Source: Oscillatoriales cyanobacterium RM2_1_1 (GTDB lineage: Bacteria > Cyanobacteriota > Cyanobacteriia > Cyanobacteriales > Microcoleaceae). Taken from it: a stretch of DNA of 52,112 bases. This document shows positions 17,148 through 26,366 of the stretch, one piece after another (position 1 is the first letter of the stretch; each line of letters starts with the position of its first letter). A model generated the notes under the pieces. The model was not told where the DNA came from, did no database searches, and was given only the letters and a program-made list of their open reading frames with translations. The stretch covers positions 1 to 52,112 of the forward strand of contig JAAURB010000031.1 of assembly GCA_012033335.1 (NCBI GenBank), written 5' to 3'. The position numbers and the translations under genes are program-made.

Positions 17148-18713
17148 TCAATCAGTGCGTCCAAGCTTGAGCCCGGAAGCCAATCTAAGTCTCGTCAGCC
17201 CCAAGGCCAGAGTTCCAATCCCAAGACTCAAACTTAAGTGTTGCCCCACTGTTCCTGCATCCCCCCAAAAGAAAAGCCATTGCAGGATTAGAGCTGGAAT
17301 TCCCAACCCTACCCCAATCAATACCAGATAAGCCAGCCTGGATTGGGGAATCTGCACCGCCAGTAATCCCGCCAGAAACCCGAGGGGAATAAAAACCAGC
17401 AAGTAATACAGTCCTTGATAAAGTTTCGCGGGCAGAATGGTCAGGTTAACCGGGCGCTCCGCAATACTGGAAAACAGCATGAATAAATTGTTGGCTGGGG
17501 TAAATTGCAGGTTGAGAAAATTGTCTAAGGTATCTAGATAAACCCTCATCTGCTGAGGATCATAAGCAACCACAACCCGATGAAATTCTTGATCAGCAAA
17601 GACTCCTGGAATGACAAATTGAGGACGCAGCCCATTTTCCTGGGTAATAGGGGTTCGCAGGCGCAGAATTAAGTCTTGATTATTTTGCCCCAGGGTCAAA
17701 TTGCGCTCAAATGGGCCGTTGGAAATGGAAACCATCCGAGCTGGGCCATCTTGGTTTAACTGAGCGGTTGCAACGGTCAAACCCACTGTGAATTGGGAGG
17801 TTTGGCGCAATTGTTCAGACAAGTTTGCCATGGGTTCTGCTGTGGTTAACCAATGTTGGGAATCGATCATCACGCCCCTCTGTTCTGGTTGAGTCCGGAC
17901 AGGAGTGGCACCAGACCAGATCAATTCGGGGGAGTTCCCCTGCTGATCACTGTAGGGACTGCCCTGGTCAAACTGATAGCGGGTAAACAGGGAATCTCTC
18001 ACCTGCGGGCAACCCTCTGGAGCAATCCAGGGAGTGAGTTCAGGCTGAGGGATGGCTTGATCGGCAAAGCAAAGTTCTGTGATTTGTCCCTGCCAGGGTC
18101 GATCTGCTGTCCGTTCGTTACCCATGATCAAGGGATAATCTGTCTCCCAGTTGCTCAGTAAAAAAGACTGCTGCAATGTCCATGAAACGATCAGAACCAG
18201 AGCAAAATAGCCCATGAAACTGGCAATGATCTGGGGCGCGGACAACCAGCGTTTGAGGAACTGACCCAGGAACAAAGCCCCCCGCAGGATCGGCGATCGC
18301 AACCCCACAAAACCAATAATCCCCACCGTTGCCCAGACAATACTACTCAGAACATCAGAAAAATTAGCATGGCGAGAGGGTGAAAATTCCTGTAAAGTTT
18401 CTCCCAATAACGCAATCAGCCCACAGATCAACCCGGCGATCGCCAATTGTCCCCAGGGCTTAAAACCCTTGAGATAGAGCCAGCCCGCCACACAAAATCC
18501 AAAGGGTAAATACAGCAGCAAAGCCATCAACACTTCCGTCGATCCTTCTAAACCCTGAATCGTATCTGAAGTAAAGCTTTGAGTGATTTCATCCCAAGAC
18601 CAACCTGTGGAGAAATCATAGTCAAAGGGAAACAGATCAACAGCCAGAATCAAAATAAAATTAACTACAAGTATCCGGGGAATCCAGGTTTGAAGGGCAC
18701 GATTTGAATTCAT
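17148..18713 (-). CDS. VanZ-like membrane protein with an internal LamG-like domain
   Basis: A 521-aa protein. Residues 1-190 are membrane segments with the VanZ pattern (LLYLPFGF..., then GETLQEFSPSRHANFSDVLS). Residues of about 200-420 are a soluble beta-rich region resembling a LamG/concanavalin-like domain (FTVGLTVATAQL, FHRVVVAYDPQQMRVYLD). Residues 425-521 return to membrane segments (LYYLLVFIPLGFLAG). VanZ-like domains occur in cell-envelope proteins; the inserted domain would face the periplasm or outside. Function is unknown. The start is ATG 18713. Confidence 0.7.
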   Translation of the reverse strand: MNSNRALQTWIPRILVVNFILILAVDLFPFDYDFSTGWSWDEITQSFTSDTIQGLEGSTEVLMALLLYLPFGFCVAGWLYLKGFKPWGQLAIAGLICGLIALLGETLQEFSPSRHANFSDVLSSIVWATVGIIGFVGLRSPILRGALFLGQFLKRWLSAPQIIASFMGYFALVLIVSWTLQQSFLLSNWETDYPLIMGNERTADRPWQGQITELCFADQAIPQPELTPWIAPEGCPQVRDSLFTRYQFDQGSPYSDQQGNSPELIWSGATPVRTQPEQRGVMIDSQHWLTTAEPMANLSEQLRQTSQFTVGLTVATAQLNQDGPARMVSISNGPFERNLTLGQNNQDLILRLRTPITQENGLRPQFVIPGVFADQEFHRVVVAYDPQQMRVYLDTLDNFLNLQFTPANNLFMLFSSIAERPVNLTILPAKLYQGLYYLLVFIPLGFLAGLLAVQIPQSRLAYLVLIGVGLGIPALILQWLFFWGDAGTVGQHLSLSLGIGTLALGLTRLRLASGLKLGRTD

Positions 18714-18780
18714 TTTTCAGTCTTTTCTTTATCTAAGTATCTATTTAAGTTCCTGTTCAAGGCTTTATTCAGGTCTCTGT

Positions 18781-18812
18781 ATTAAGTACTATTAATATTA
18801 AGTACTATCAAT
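18781..18812. repeat. Tandem 16-bp direct repeat
   Basis: ATTAAGTACTATTAAT is followed directly by ATTAAGTACTATCAAT, upstream of the VanZ/LamG gene. Confidence 0.7.
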
Positions 18813-18828
18813 CTCAAATTTAGGATAG

Positions 18829-18969
18829 TATAGCAATCCCAAATGATGGGTGAACGGGGGTGAAGGGGGCAATGCCCCTTTCTTAGGGACGAAGCCTCAA
18901 ACCCCTCTCTAATCTTTTTTTTTAAATGAGACTTTCACAAATGAGATTAGGTGAGATAGGATTGCTGTA
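18829..18969. mobile_element. MITE-like element with 11-bp terminal inverted repeats
   Basis: A 141-bp non-coding element bounded by TATAGCAATCC and GGATTGCTGTA (11-bp inverted repeats, one mismatch, TA at both tips). The interior is partly repeated at 7616-7697 and the left end recurs at 26274-26298. The TA tips and small size fit a miniature inverted-repeat element of IS630/Tc1 type; the parent transposase is not in the window. Confidence 0.6.
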
Positions 18970-19011
18970 GATTTCCAACCGCCATTTCTAAAAACCAATC
19001 CTAACCCCTAT

Positions 19012-20205
19012 TCAAACCTCTAATTGGTCAATTTTTCTAGCTATCTCTCGACCAATTTCTAAAGAAGCCGTAGCCGCTGGGGAAGGGGCATTACAGACAT
19101 GCAGAATTCTAGGTTGCTCTACCAGAAGAAAATCCTCCACTAATTGACCATCCCGTTTCAAAGCCTGGGCGCGAACTCCTGCTGCGGTCGGAACCAGATC
19201 AGACCCTTGAATCTCCGGAATCAACTGTTGTAAACTCTGGACAAAAGCGGATTTGCTCAATGACCGAATGATCTCAGCTATGCCATCCTCCGCATATTTA
19301 AAAGCCAGTCGCCAAAATCCTGGGTAGGTGAGAGTTTCCAGAGTATCTTTTAGATTAAAATCGGTCTTTTTATAACCCTCCCGCTTCAGACTCAAAACAG
19401 CATTCGGCCCCGCATGAATACTGCCATCAATCATCCGGGTAAAATGCACCCCTAGAAAGGGAAAATTGGGGTTGGGGACGGGATAAATTAAGGTTTTGAC
19501 CAGATGTCGTTTTTCTGGAATCAATTCATAATATTCCCCGCGAAACGGGACAATTTGAGCCGGGGGTTTAACGGAACTCAATCGAGCCAAGCGATCGCTC
19601 TGCAACCCAGCACAATTGATCATAAATCGGGTAGAAATTTCCCCTTGACTGGTTTCGAGTACCAACCCTGAAGGGGTCTGTTGAATCTTTTCAACTCGAG
19701 ACTGAAAGCGAATTTCACTGCCCTGGGTCTGGATTAATTCAGCATACTTCTGACAGACCTGATGATAATTGACAATCCCTGTAGAACTCACCTTTAAACC
19801 AGCCAAACACTGAACATGGGGCTCAATTTCCTGGACAGCAGATGCACTGATTTGCTCCACCGGAATTTGATTGTCCAAACCTCGTTGGTAAAGCTGATGG
19901 AGTAACGGCAACTCTTCGGGTCGGGTGGCGACAATTACCTTGCCGCAAATTTCATAATTGACCTGATGCTGCTGGCAAAACTCCACCAGGGAGCGGTTTC
20001 CCTCTCGACAAAATTTGGCCTTGAGGCTCCCCGGTTTATAATAAATTCCAGAATGAATCACTCCGCTGTTGTGACTGGTCTGGTGGGGGGCCAGGCGATT
20101 TTCCTTTTCCAGAACTAGAATTTTTGCTGTGGGTCGCTGCTGGCCCAGAGCCATTGCCCCTGATAATCCGACAATTCCACCCCCAATCATGACAAAATCG
20201 TACAT
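19012..20205 (-). CDS. lhgO: L-2-hydroxyglutarate oxidase
   Basis: About 397 aa, an FAD-dependent DAO-fold oxidoreductase that oxidises L-2-hydroxyglutarate to 2-oxoglutarate. The dinucleotide-binding motif is at the N-terminus ([18 protein letters not shown]), followed by [12 protein letters not shown], typical of LhgO/L2HGDH. The C-terminal FAD contact is [16 protein letters not shown]. The start is placed at ATG 20205 ([10 protein letters not shown]), after a G-rich Shine-Dalgarno-like stretch; a longer frame to 20274 adds unconserved residues and overlaps pdxA. The start overlaps that of pdxA on the other strand. Confidence 0.88.
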   Translation of the reverse strand: MYDFVMIGGGIVGLSGAMALGQQRPTAKILVLEKENRLAPHQTSHNSGVIHSGIYYKPGSLKAKFCREGNRSLVEFCQQHQVNYEICGKVIVATRPEELPLLHQLYQRGLDNQIPVEQISASAVQEIEPHVQCLAGLKVSSTGIVNYHQVCQKYAELIQTQGSEIRFQSRVEKIQQTPSGLVLETSQGEISTRFMINCAGLQSDRLARLSSVKPPAQIVPFRGEYYELIPEKRHLVKTLIYPVPNPNFPFLGVHFTRMIDGSIHAGPNAVLSLKREGYKKTDFNLKDTLETLTYPGFWRLAFKYAEDGIAEIIRSLSKSAFVQSLQQLIPEIQGSDLVPTAAGVRAQALKRDGQLVEDFLLVEQPRILHVCNAPSPAATASLEIGREIARKIDQLEV

Positions 20206-21256
20206 GTCTTCTACCCCCCGGTTAGCAATTACTTTAGGTGACCCTGCCGGAATTGGCCCTGAAGTTGTCCTCAAGGCATTGGCTAACCCTAGCCTAACCC
20301 AGACCTGCGAAATTACCCTGGTTGGCAGCCGTGCCGTTCTTCATCAGACCCATGAACAACTGCTGAATCATCCCCAATCCCAATCCCTGAAATTTGCTAA
20401 TCCAGCAGACTTTCCCATTCTAGAATCAGAGCTAGAACCCCCTGATGTAATCCAACCGGGCCAGGGAAATGCCGCCACAGGGGCTGCTAGCTTTGCCTAT
20501 CTAGAGCAGGCGATCGCCCGTACCCTGGCTGGGGAGTTTCAGGGAATTGTCACGGGCCCCATCGCCAAAACCTTGTGGCAAGCCGCAGGGCAAGATTATC
20601 CGGGTCAAACCGAACGGCTGGCTGAACGGGCAGGAGTGCAAAAATTTGCCATGTTATTTGTGGCGCGATCGCCCCATTCGGACTGGATCCTGCGAACCCT
20701 GTTGGCGACCACCCACATTCCCCTGGCCCAGGTCTCCCAACATTTAACTCCCCGGCGCTTAACTGAAAAATTAGCCCTATTAATTGCCTGTCTCCAGGAG
20801 GATTTTGGCCTGAAGCACCCAAGAATTGCGATCGCGGGCTTAAATCCCCACAGTGGCGAGAATGGTCAATTGGGGCCAGAAGAGCGGGACTGGTTAATTC
20901 CCTGGATTGCCCAAATGGGGCAGGATTATCCCCAGATTCAGCTTGATGGCCCAGTTCCACCAGATACTCTGTGGGTCAAACCCGGACAGGTCTGGTTTGG
21001 TACCCAGACCCAGGCCCAGGGTCATGATGCCTATCTAGCCCTTTATCACGACCAGGGATTGATTCCAGTGAAATTAATGGCCTTTGACCGAGCCGTGAAT
21101 ACCACCATTGGGTTGCCGTTTGTCCGGACTTCCCCTGACCATGGCACAGCCTTTGATATTGCTGGTCAGGGGATTGCCGATGCCAGTAGTATGACAGCCG
21201 CGATCCAGTTGGCCGTGGAGTTAGCGCTTCAGCGGTTTGGCAGAAGTTTAGTTTGA
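20204..21256 (+). CDS. pdxA: 4-hydroxythreonine-4-phosphate dehydrogenase
   Basis: About 350 aa, an NAD-dependent dehydrogenase of the DXP-dependent pyridoxal 5'-phosphate pathway. The family marks are [40 protein letters not shown] and [16 protein letters not shown], including metal-ligand His residues. The ATG at 20204 ([14 protein letters not shown]) fits the family; the frame stays open to 20129. The start ATG overlaps the divergent lhgO ATG in the sequence CATG. Confidence 0.93.
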   Translation: MSSTPRLAITLGDPAGIGPEVVLKALANPSLTQTCEITLVGSRAVLHQTHEQLLNHPQSQSLKFANPADFPILESELEPPDVIQPGQGNAATGAASFAYLEQAIARTLAGEFQGIVTGPIAKTLWQAAGQDYPGQTERLAERAGVQKFAMLFVARSPHSDWILRTLLATTHIPLAQVSQHLTPRRLTEKLALLIACLQEDFGLKHPRIAIAGLNPHSGENGQLGPEERDWLIPWIAQMGQDYPQIQLDGPVPPDTLWVKPGQVWFGTQTQAQGHDAYLALYHDQGLIPVKLMAFDRAVNTTIGLPFVRTSPDHGTAFDIAGQGIADASSMTAAIQLAVELALQRFGRSLV

Positions 21257-21710
21257 GGAGTTTGGTTTGAGGAATATTACAGTCGGGCACTCTCCATTTT
21301 TTCCTCAGGGGTTTCTGCTAAACTCTTAGCACAAGTTAAAACAGTCGTGTGATTCCGATGCCTGGATTGACAAAATTCATAGGGATGCACGCCCAGAGAT
21401 AAACTTCAGGATACATAACTTCAAGAGACAAAAAGATACATACTTCAGAATCTAAACTTCAAGATACAGCAATTACAAATAATTTGTGAAATGGGATGAA
21501 GGGGGCTTGACAACTAAGACAATTGCTTCTTAATAAGGGAGGTTCTCCTAAATCCCCCTTTTGCTTTTTTTCCAAGATGATCGAGGACTACTCTGCCCTA
21601 TTATCTATATATTAGGATACAAAAACTCCATACACACTTTAGAACACATCCTTTAAAATACACATTACTTAAGATATGTACTTTAGGAAAACTATGCTGG
21701 AGATGGGTTG
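21257..21710. other. AT-rich gap with degenerate short repeats
   Basis: No gene is seen. Between about 21400 and 21470 there are four loose copies of AACTTCARGATAC, and related ACTTWARRATA units continue to 21690. A GGGAGG/CCCCCTT pairing with a T run (21535-21575) may be the pdxA terminator. Confidence 0.45.
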
Positions 21711-22046
21711 ATGGTTAAAGTTTATGCCCAGGGAAAAATCATTGAGTGCGATCGCGGCGCAAATTTACGTCGGGTCTTGCTTGACCATGGGGTCAATCTC
21801 TACAATAATCAGGCCAGTCTGATTAACTGTCATGGAATCGGAACCTGTGGAACCTGTGCAGTAGAGTTGGAGGGGGACATTTCAGAGCTGGGTTGGCGGG
21901 AACAGGGGAGGCTATCCTTGCCTCCTCATATTGGTTCAAGCCGTCGTCTGGCCTGTCAGGTTAGGGTCGAGGGAGACGTAGCGGTCAACAAGTTTAATGG
22001 GTTTTGGGGGCAGGGTACGGAGCCAATGTGGACAGCGGCAGACTAG
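21711..22046 (+). CDS. 2Fe-2S ferredoxin-like protein
   Basis: About 111 aa. The plant-type [2Fe-2S] ligands are visible as CHGIGTCGTC and a fourth Cys in RRLACQVRV. The N-terminal beta sheet (VKVYAQGKIIECDRGANLR) matches the ferredoxin fold. The ATG at 21711 is chosen over an adjacent TTG. It is probably a soluble electron carrier; its partner is unknown. It stands alone between pdxA and the glycosyltransferase gene. Confidence 0.85.
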   Translation: MVKVYAQGKIIECDRGANLRRVLLDHGVNLYNNQASLINCHGIGTCGTCAVELEGDISELGWREQGRLSLPPHIGSSRRLACQVRVEGDVAVNKFNGFWGQGTEPMWTAAD

Positions 22047-22156
22047 GAGTTGGTTCTAGAATTCAGATTGATTATAAAGTTTCCAGCCTCAGGAAATAGT
22101 GAGAAATCTTCCGGGTTTGGGACAATACATGATAAATTCATCCAAAAAATTACTGA

Positions 22157-23383
22157 ATGCACGTTGCTTGGTTGGGAAAAAAGTCGCCCTTTTGTGGAAA
22201 TGTCACCTATTCGCGAGAAGTCACCAATACCTTATTGGATCGAGGTTATCAGGTCAGTTTTTTGCATTTTGCACCGGATGCAGCCTCATCCGAACGTCGG
22301 CCTGAGTGGACTCTATCCAATACCCGTTGGAACAGGGCTCCAGTCTGGCCCCTGGGTTCAGAGCAATTGACCTCTGGGGCCTTAACCCAGGAGGTGTCAC
22401 TTCCCTGTCTTTACAAGTCCCAGATCTACACGATTCCAACCCTAAGATCGAGCAAAGTACTCATGGAATCTCTGCGCCAACTGCAACCGGATATTGTCCA
22501 TGCTTCTTTGACGTTATCTCCCCTGGATTTTGTTCTGCCTGAGATTTGTGCAGATCTGGGGTTACCATTGGTCGCCACATTTCATCCTCCCTTTGACCGC
22601 AAATTGCGTAATCTGACCTCTGGTACACAGCATTTGATGTACCAGATCTATGCCCCATTTTTGGCGCACTATGACCGGGTGATTGTCTTTTCTCAGATTC
22701 AGCGGGACTTGCTGATTCGCCTGGGGGTTCCCACCGCAAAAGTCATCGTCATTCCCAACGGCGTAGATGTGATTAAATATTCTCCGGGTTCCTCCTGTCT
22801 CAAAACAGAACTGAATGCTGAACGAATTTTTGTTTATCAGGGGCGGCTTGCCCTGGAGAAAAATGTAGAAGCCCTATTAAAGGCTTGGAAAAAAACCGAC
22901 ATGGGCCGCCAGTCCCATCTCGTGATTGTTGGAGATGGGCCTTTGATGACCTCCCTACAGCCTTACTATGGGGCAGAAGATGGGGTGATCTGGTTTGGTT
23001 TCGTTGAAGATGAGGGACGACGGATTGAAATTCTCCGGGGGGCTGATGTATTCATCTTGCCGTCCCTAGTTGAGGGGCTGTCCCTTTCGCTTTTGGAAGC
23101 TATGGCCTGCGGTCTAGCTTGTGTGGCCACGGATGCTGGAGCCGATGGGGAAGTATTGGAATCTGGAGCGGGAGTTGTTTTAAAAACCCATGGGGTCGCC
23201 TCCCAACTCCAGACCCTGCTTCCCCTGTTCCAGGATCATCCCGAACTCACAACTCTTTTGGGCCAGAAAGCTCGTCAACGGGTGCTAGAGCGCTATACCC
23301 TCAACCGCAATATTACCCAGGTTGAAGAATTGTATGCTGAAGTGGTTCAGCAACAACCGATTCCGTTACGGAGTAGAGCTTAG
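22157..23383 (+). CDS. GT4-family glycosyltransferase
   Basis: A 408-aa GT-B fold glycosyltransferase. The N-terminal domain starts MHVAWLGKKSPFCGNVTYSR, with the Gly-rich acceptor loop. The C-terminal nucleotide-sugar domain has VIVIPNGVDVIKYSP, then LVIVGDGPL, and the catalytic E-x7-E region in LPSLVEGLSLSLLEAMACG. The substrate sugar and acceptor cannot be told. It is convergent with the VIT/PEP-CTERM gene, with a short overlap of the two reading frames (23366-23383). Confidence 0.88.
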   Translation: MHVAWLGKKSPFCGNVTYSREVTNTLLDRGYQVSFLHFAPDAASSERRPEWTLSNTRWNRAPVWPLGSEQLTSGALTQEVSLPCLYKSQIYTIPTLRSSKVLMESLRQLQPDIVHASLTLSPLDFVLPEICADLGLPLVATFHPPFDRKLRNLTSGTQHLMYQIYAPFLAHYDRVIVFSQIQRDLLIRLGVPTAKVIVIPNGVDVIKYSPGSSCLKTELNAERIFVYQGRLALEKNVEALLKAWKKTDMGRQSHLVIVGDGPLMTSLQPYYGAEDGVIWFGFVEDEGRRIEILRGADVFILPSLVEGLSLSLLEAMACGLACVATDAGADGEVLESGAGVVLKTHGVASQLQTLLPLFQDHPELTTLLGQKARQRVLERYTLNRNITQVEELYAEVVQQQPIPLRSRA

Positions 23384-26063
23384 TTGATTGAGTTGGCGCT
23401 GGCGATGAACCCCTATCAACAAACCCAGGGCTACAGCAATCAATAGCCATTCCTCGGGTTCCGGAACCCCCATAATATTGCTCTCCAGGGCAGAACTGGG
23501 TTGCGGTAACTGTTGGTCTTCCAGTTCTCGGTTAAAGCGATCGCCCTGTTGTTCAGCATTCTTTAAGGCCGTCCGTTGGGCATCATTCACCAGTACCAGC
23601 ATCGAGGAATAGGGGGTAACAATTTCCTGATCTTTAGCTAGGGCATGAATCGTGTCCAGTTGACTCAACTCCCCCGGTTTGACCGCTTCTCCCAACTGGG
23701 CAATCCACTGGCGAGTATTCACCGGGTAAAAGCCCTCATCTGTTGAAGCAGTAGCATTGGGGGTTTGACTGAGGAACCAGGCGTAGCCATCCGTGAGATT
23801 CAGGAAGGAAGTATTTTCCCCCAGGGTCGGTTGAGTTCCCAAGCGGTAGGCCACCTCCTCCAGGCTAGTGCCAATGCCCCCGCCGCTGTCCTGAATGGCC
23901 TGCAATGTGGCATCATCGTAGGCCATTTGCAATCCCCCCAAGTGAACAAACCACAGGGGTTCAGGAAAGTCCAATACCGCTTTTTGATCCTGGCTGAGTT
24001 CATAGCTACCGGGATCTGTGATAAAAATCACCCCATCATAGGCCCGATCCTGACGCAGTTCCAGGAATTGGGACAGCATGGTGCGGGGCTCCATCGACCC
24101 ATAGAACTGGATTGTCTTGGGGTCAAAGATCTGAATATTATCCCAGCGTTGAGGTTTGATCGGGTCAGTGGCCGTTAAGTATAGATCCGCCTGGTTCTGC
24201 TGCAAAACATTCTGCTCCAACCATTTGAACGTTTGGTTAATCTCCGGTTGATGATGATTCATGCTGTAGGAACCATCCAACACCAGGGCAAACCGCTTGC
24301 CTTGAGGCAGTTGTAGCTTGTCCTGACCATAGGGAACCGCCAATACGTTGCCCCCCCAGGAGAGGGGCATTTGGTGGGTTACGGATTCAGCCCCATCAGC
24401 CTTCAGGGAGTCCGGTAACCATTGATCCTTGGCCCTGACCCACTTGCCATTCACAGACCGCTGAGTACCGCTTGTCCAAAATAGATTGCGTTTCTCCTGC
24501 AACACGGGCAGCTTCCAACTGCCATCCTGTTGCAACACTTTGTAGGTCAGCCACAGGTGCATCTGACCCTGACCTCGGGGCAAGATGGGGAAGGCTCGCA
24601 AACGATAGTTCCGGGGGCCCACCTGTTCGAGCAGGGCCGGATCGGTGGGTTGCACTCGATGAACCTGATCCGTATAAACCTTCTGGGCTGCCCCCGGGGG
24701 ACACCACAAACCGATAACGATTGGCCAAGTCAGGGGTTTCCCCCAGCCACAACCCAGTAATCACGGCACTTTCTGGCAGGGAGAAATAGTACAGGACTTC
24801 TTCTTCCAGACTCGTCCGATTGTCGTACACCTCGTGAAGCTCCATATCGGCCCAATCTCCATGGGGAGTGACGGTAATATTCTGCTCCGCCAGCCAGACC
24901 CGCTGAACGTTAATATCATTCAATCCCGCATGGGCGGCAGTCCGGTTAAACGTAGAATTCAGGGCTTTTTCAATGGCGGGGAGTTCGGCCCGTTGGATCG
25001 GCTGATCAAAAAATTGGCCATAGAGGGCGGCAGCTTTTTGAGAGTCTTCCTGAAAATCTCCCTGGTAGGTAAAAGGGGAAGCAACAACGTTGTAGAGTAT
25101 TTGCATATTCATCCCAAAATTGCCGGGGGTAACGGTATTCCCGGAATAAAGGGACTGAATAATCTGGGTATTCTGGTTATGGAGATAGCGATACTGGGCC
25201 AGATAAGCATTCAATAACCCGCGTCGGATGGCACCGGACTGTTTGACTAGAGTCTGTTGAGCCTGGGGAGTCTCCGGTGGGGTTTGCAGGAGGGCAAAGG
25301 CTTTAGTTTGGGGTTGTTGCTGCAACAGGATGACCGCCGCCACTCCCACCGCCGCCATTCCTGCCGCCACTCCGCGAACCCTGACTTTGCCGTACCGTTG
25401 GCTTAGGCGTTTCATAACCTGGCCCCAAACCTGGTGATAGACAAATGCAATCCCAAAGGGAGCACTGAGCACTCCCAGGATTAATACCCCGATGGGAAAT
25501 ACCACCAGCAAGTAAGGCAATACCAGTATTACCATCCCGACCACTGGCCAGAAAAAGACACTCAGGGTCAACCCGTAAATGGCTAGACTAAAAGCCAGGG
25601 TTAACCCCGTCAATTGCAGCCAGTCTGCTACAGGATTGTCTGCATCTGGTTGACTGATGAACCAATGAACATAGGTAATCGTGCCGAAGACCCCAATGAG
25701 CAGCAGCAAACCACTGGCTGCTGTCAAATCCCGTAGCATAAAAAATCGCATCACACTGAAAAGCAGCAGAGGCATCTCCACCCCGAAGAACAGATGCGCC
25801 AGGGAAAATGACGACGTTCGGGTGATCTGACGATGCTTTTGGGTGACCCCCAGGACGCTACAGGTGGTGGGCACTCCCACCAGCCCCACAAAGGGCAGGA
25901 CAAAGTTCCAGGGAATATTCCCGGCGATCAAATCCATTAGAAATCCAGGTGCCATAAACGGCAGGAATCCCAGATAGACGATTAATAGGATTGTTCCATT
26001 GAAAATCCAGAACAACGTATTGAACATAGTCATCCACCCACTAGGGGAATCAGCAGTTTTCAT
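23366..26063 (-). pseudogene. TIGR02921-like PEP-CTERM integral membrane protein with VIT/vWA regions (one frameshift)
   Basis: Two frames together make a protein of about 898 aa. The N-terminal half has about seven membrane segments. The middle is a VIT-like domain (WADMELHEVYDNRTSLEEEV). Next comes a vWA-like region with the MIDAS motif LDGSYSMN. The end is PEP-CTERM: VPEPEEW, a hydrophobic helix, then HRQRQ. The frame changes in the C5G5 run at 24691-24700; removing one base gives the continuous reading VVSPGAAQKVYT. The partner exosortase gene is immediately upstream. The TIGR02921 assignment is from memory of the family. If the frameshift is an assembly error, this is an intact gene. Confidence 0.75.
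24691..24700 (-). other. Frameshift site: CCCCCGGGGG
   Basis: The two halves of the VIT/PEP-CTERM protein meet here; deleting one base of this C5G5 run joins them. Mononucleotide runs like this are common sites of both real slippage and base-calling error. Confidence 0.75.
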
Positions 26064-26180
26064 GATTGAGTCTCAAGTAATGAGGTTTCAAACTGATTAA
26101 CCGACAAATCTTTTGTGTGATTGCCTAAACCGCCCTCACTCTAGCCCTGTCCCAAGTTGGGAAGGGAACCGGATCAAGTC

Positions 26181-26243
26181 TCCCCTCTCCCTCTCTGGGA
26201 GAGGGGTCGGGGGTGAGGGCAAGAGAGTTTTGTCAGTCAACCA
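26181..26243. repeat. Dispersed hairpin repeat, copy 1
   Basis: The unit starts with TCCCCTCTCCC and the complementary GGGAGAGGGG, and ends AGAGTTTTGTCAGTCAACCA. It matches 32183-32245 at 57 of 63 positions. It lies in the 303-bp gap upstream of the VIT/PEP-CTERM gene. The same gap also holds a fragment of the AGCAATCC element (26274-26298) and no gene. Confidence 0.75.
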
Positions 26244-26273
26244 AGGTTTCAAATGTTATTAACGACTTGCCCT

Positions 26274-26298
26274 AGCAATCCCAGATGATGAATCACCA
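26274..26298. repeat. End fragment of the AGCAATCC element
   Basis: TAGCAATCCCAGATGATG matches the left end of the 18829-18969 element (TAGCAATCCCAAATGATG). Only this end is present. Confidence 0.5.
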
Positions 26299-26366
26299 GA
26301 TAATTAATGAAAGTGTAGTACAGGCTTCTAGTCCCTTGGGCAAGCAACCCAACCTGCATTCACGGT

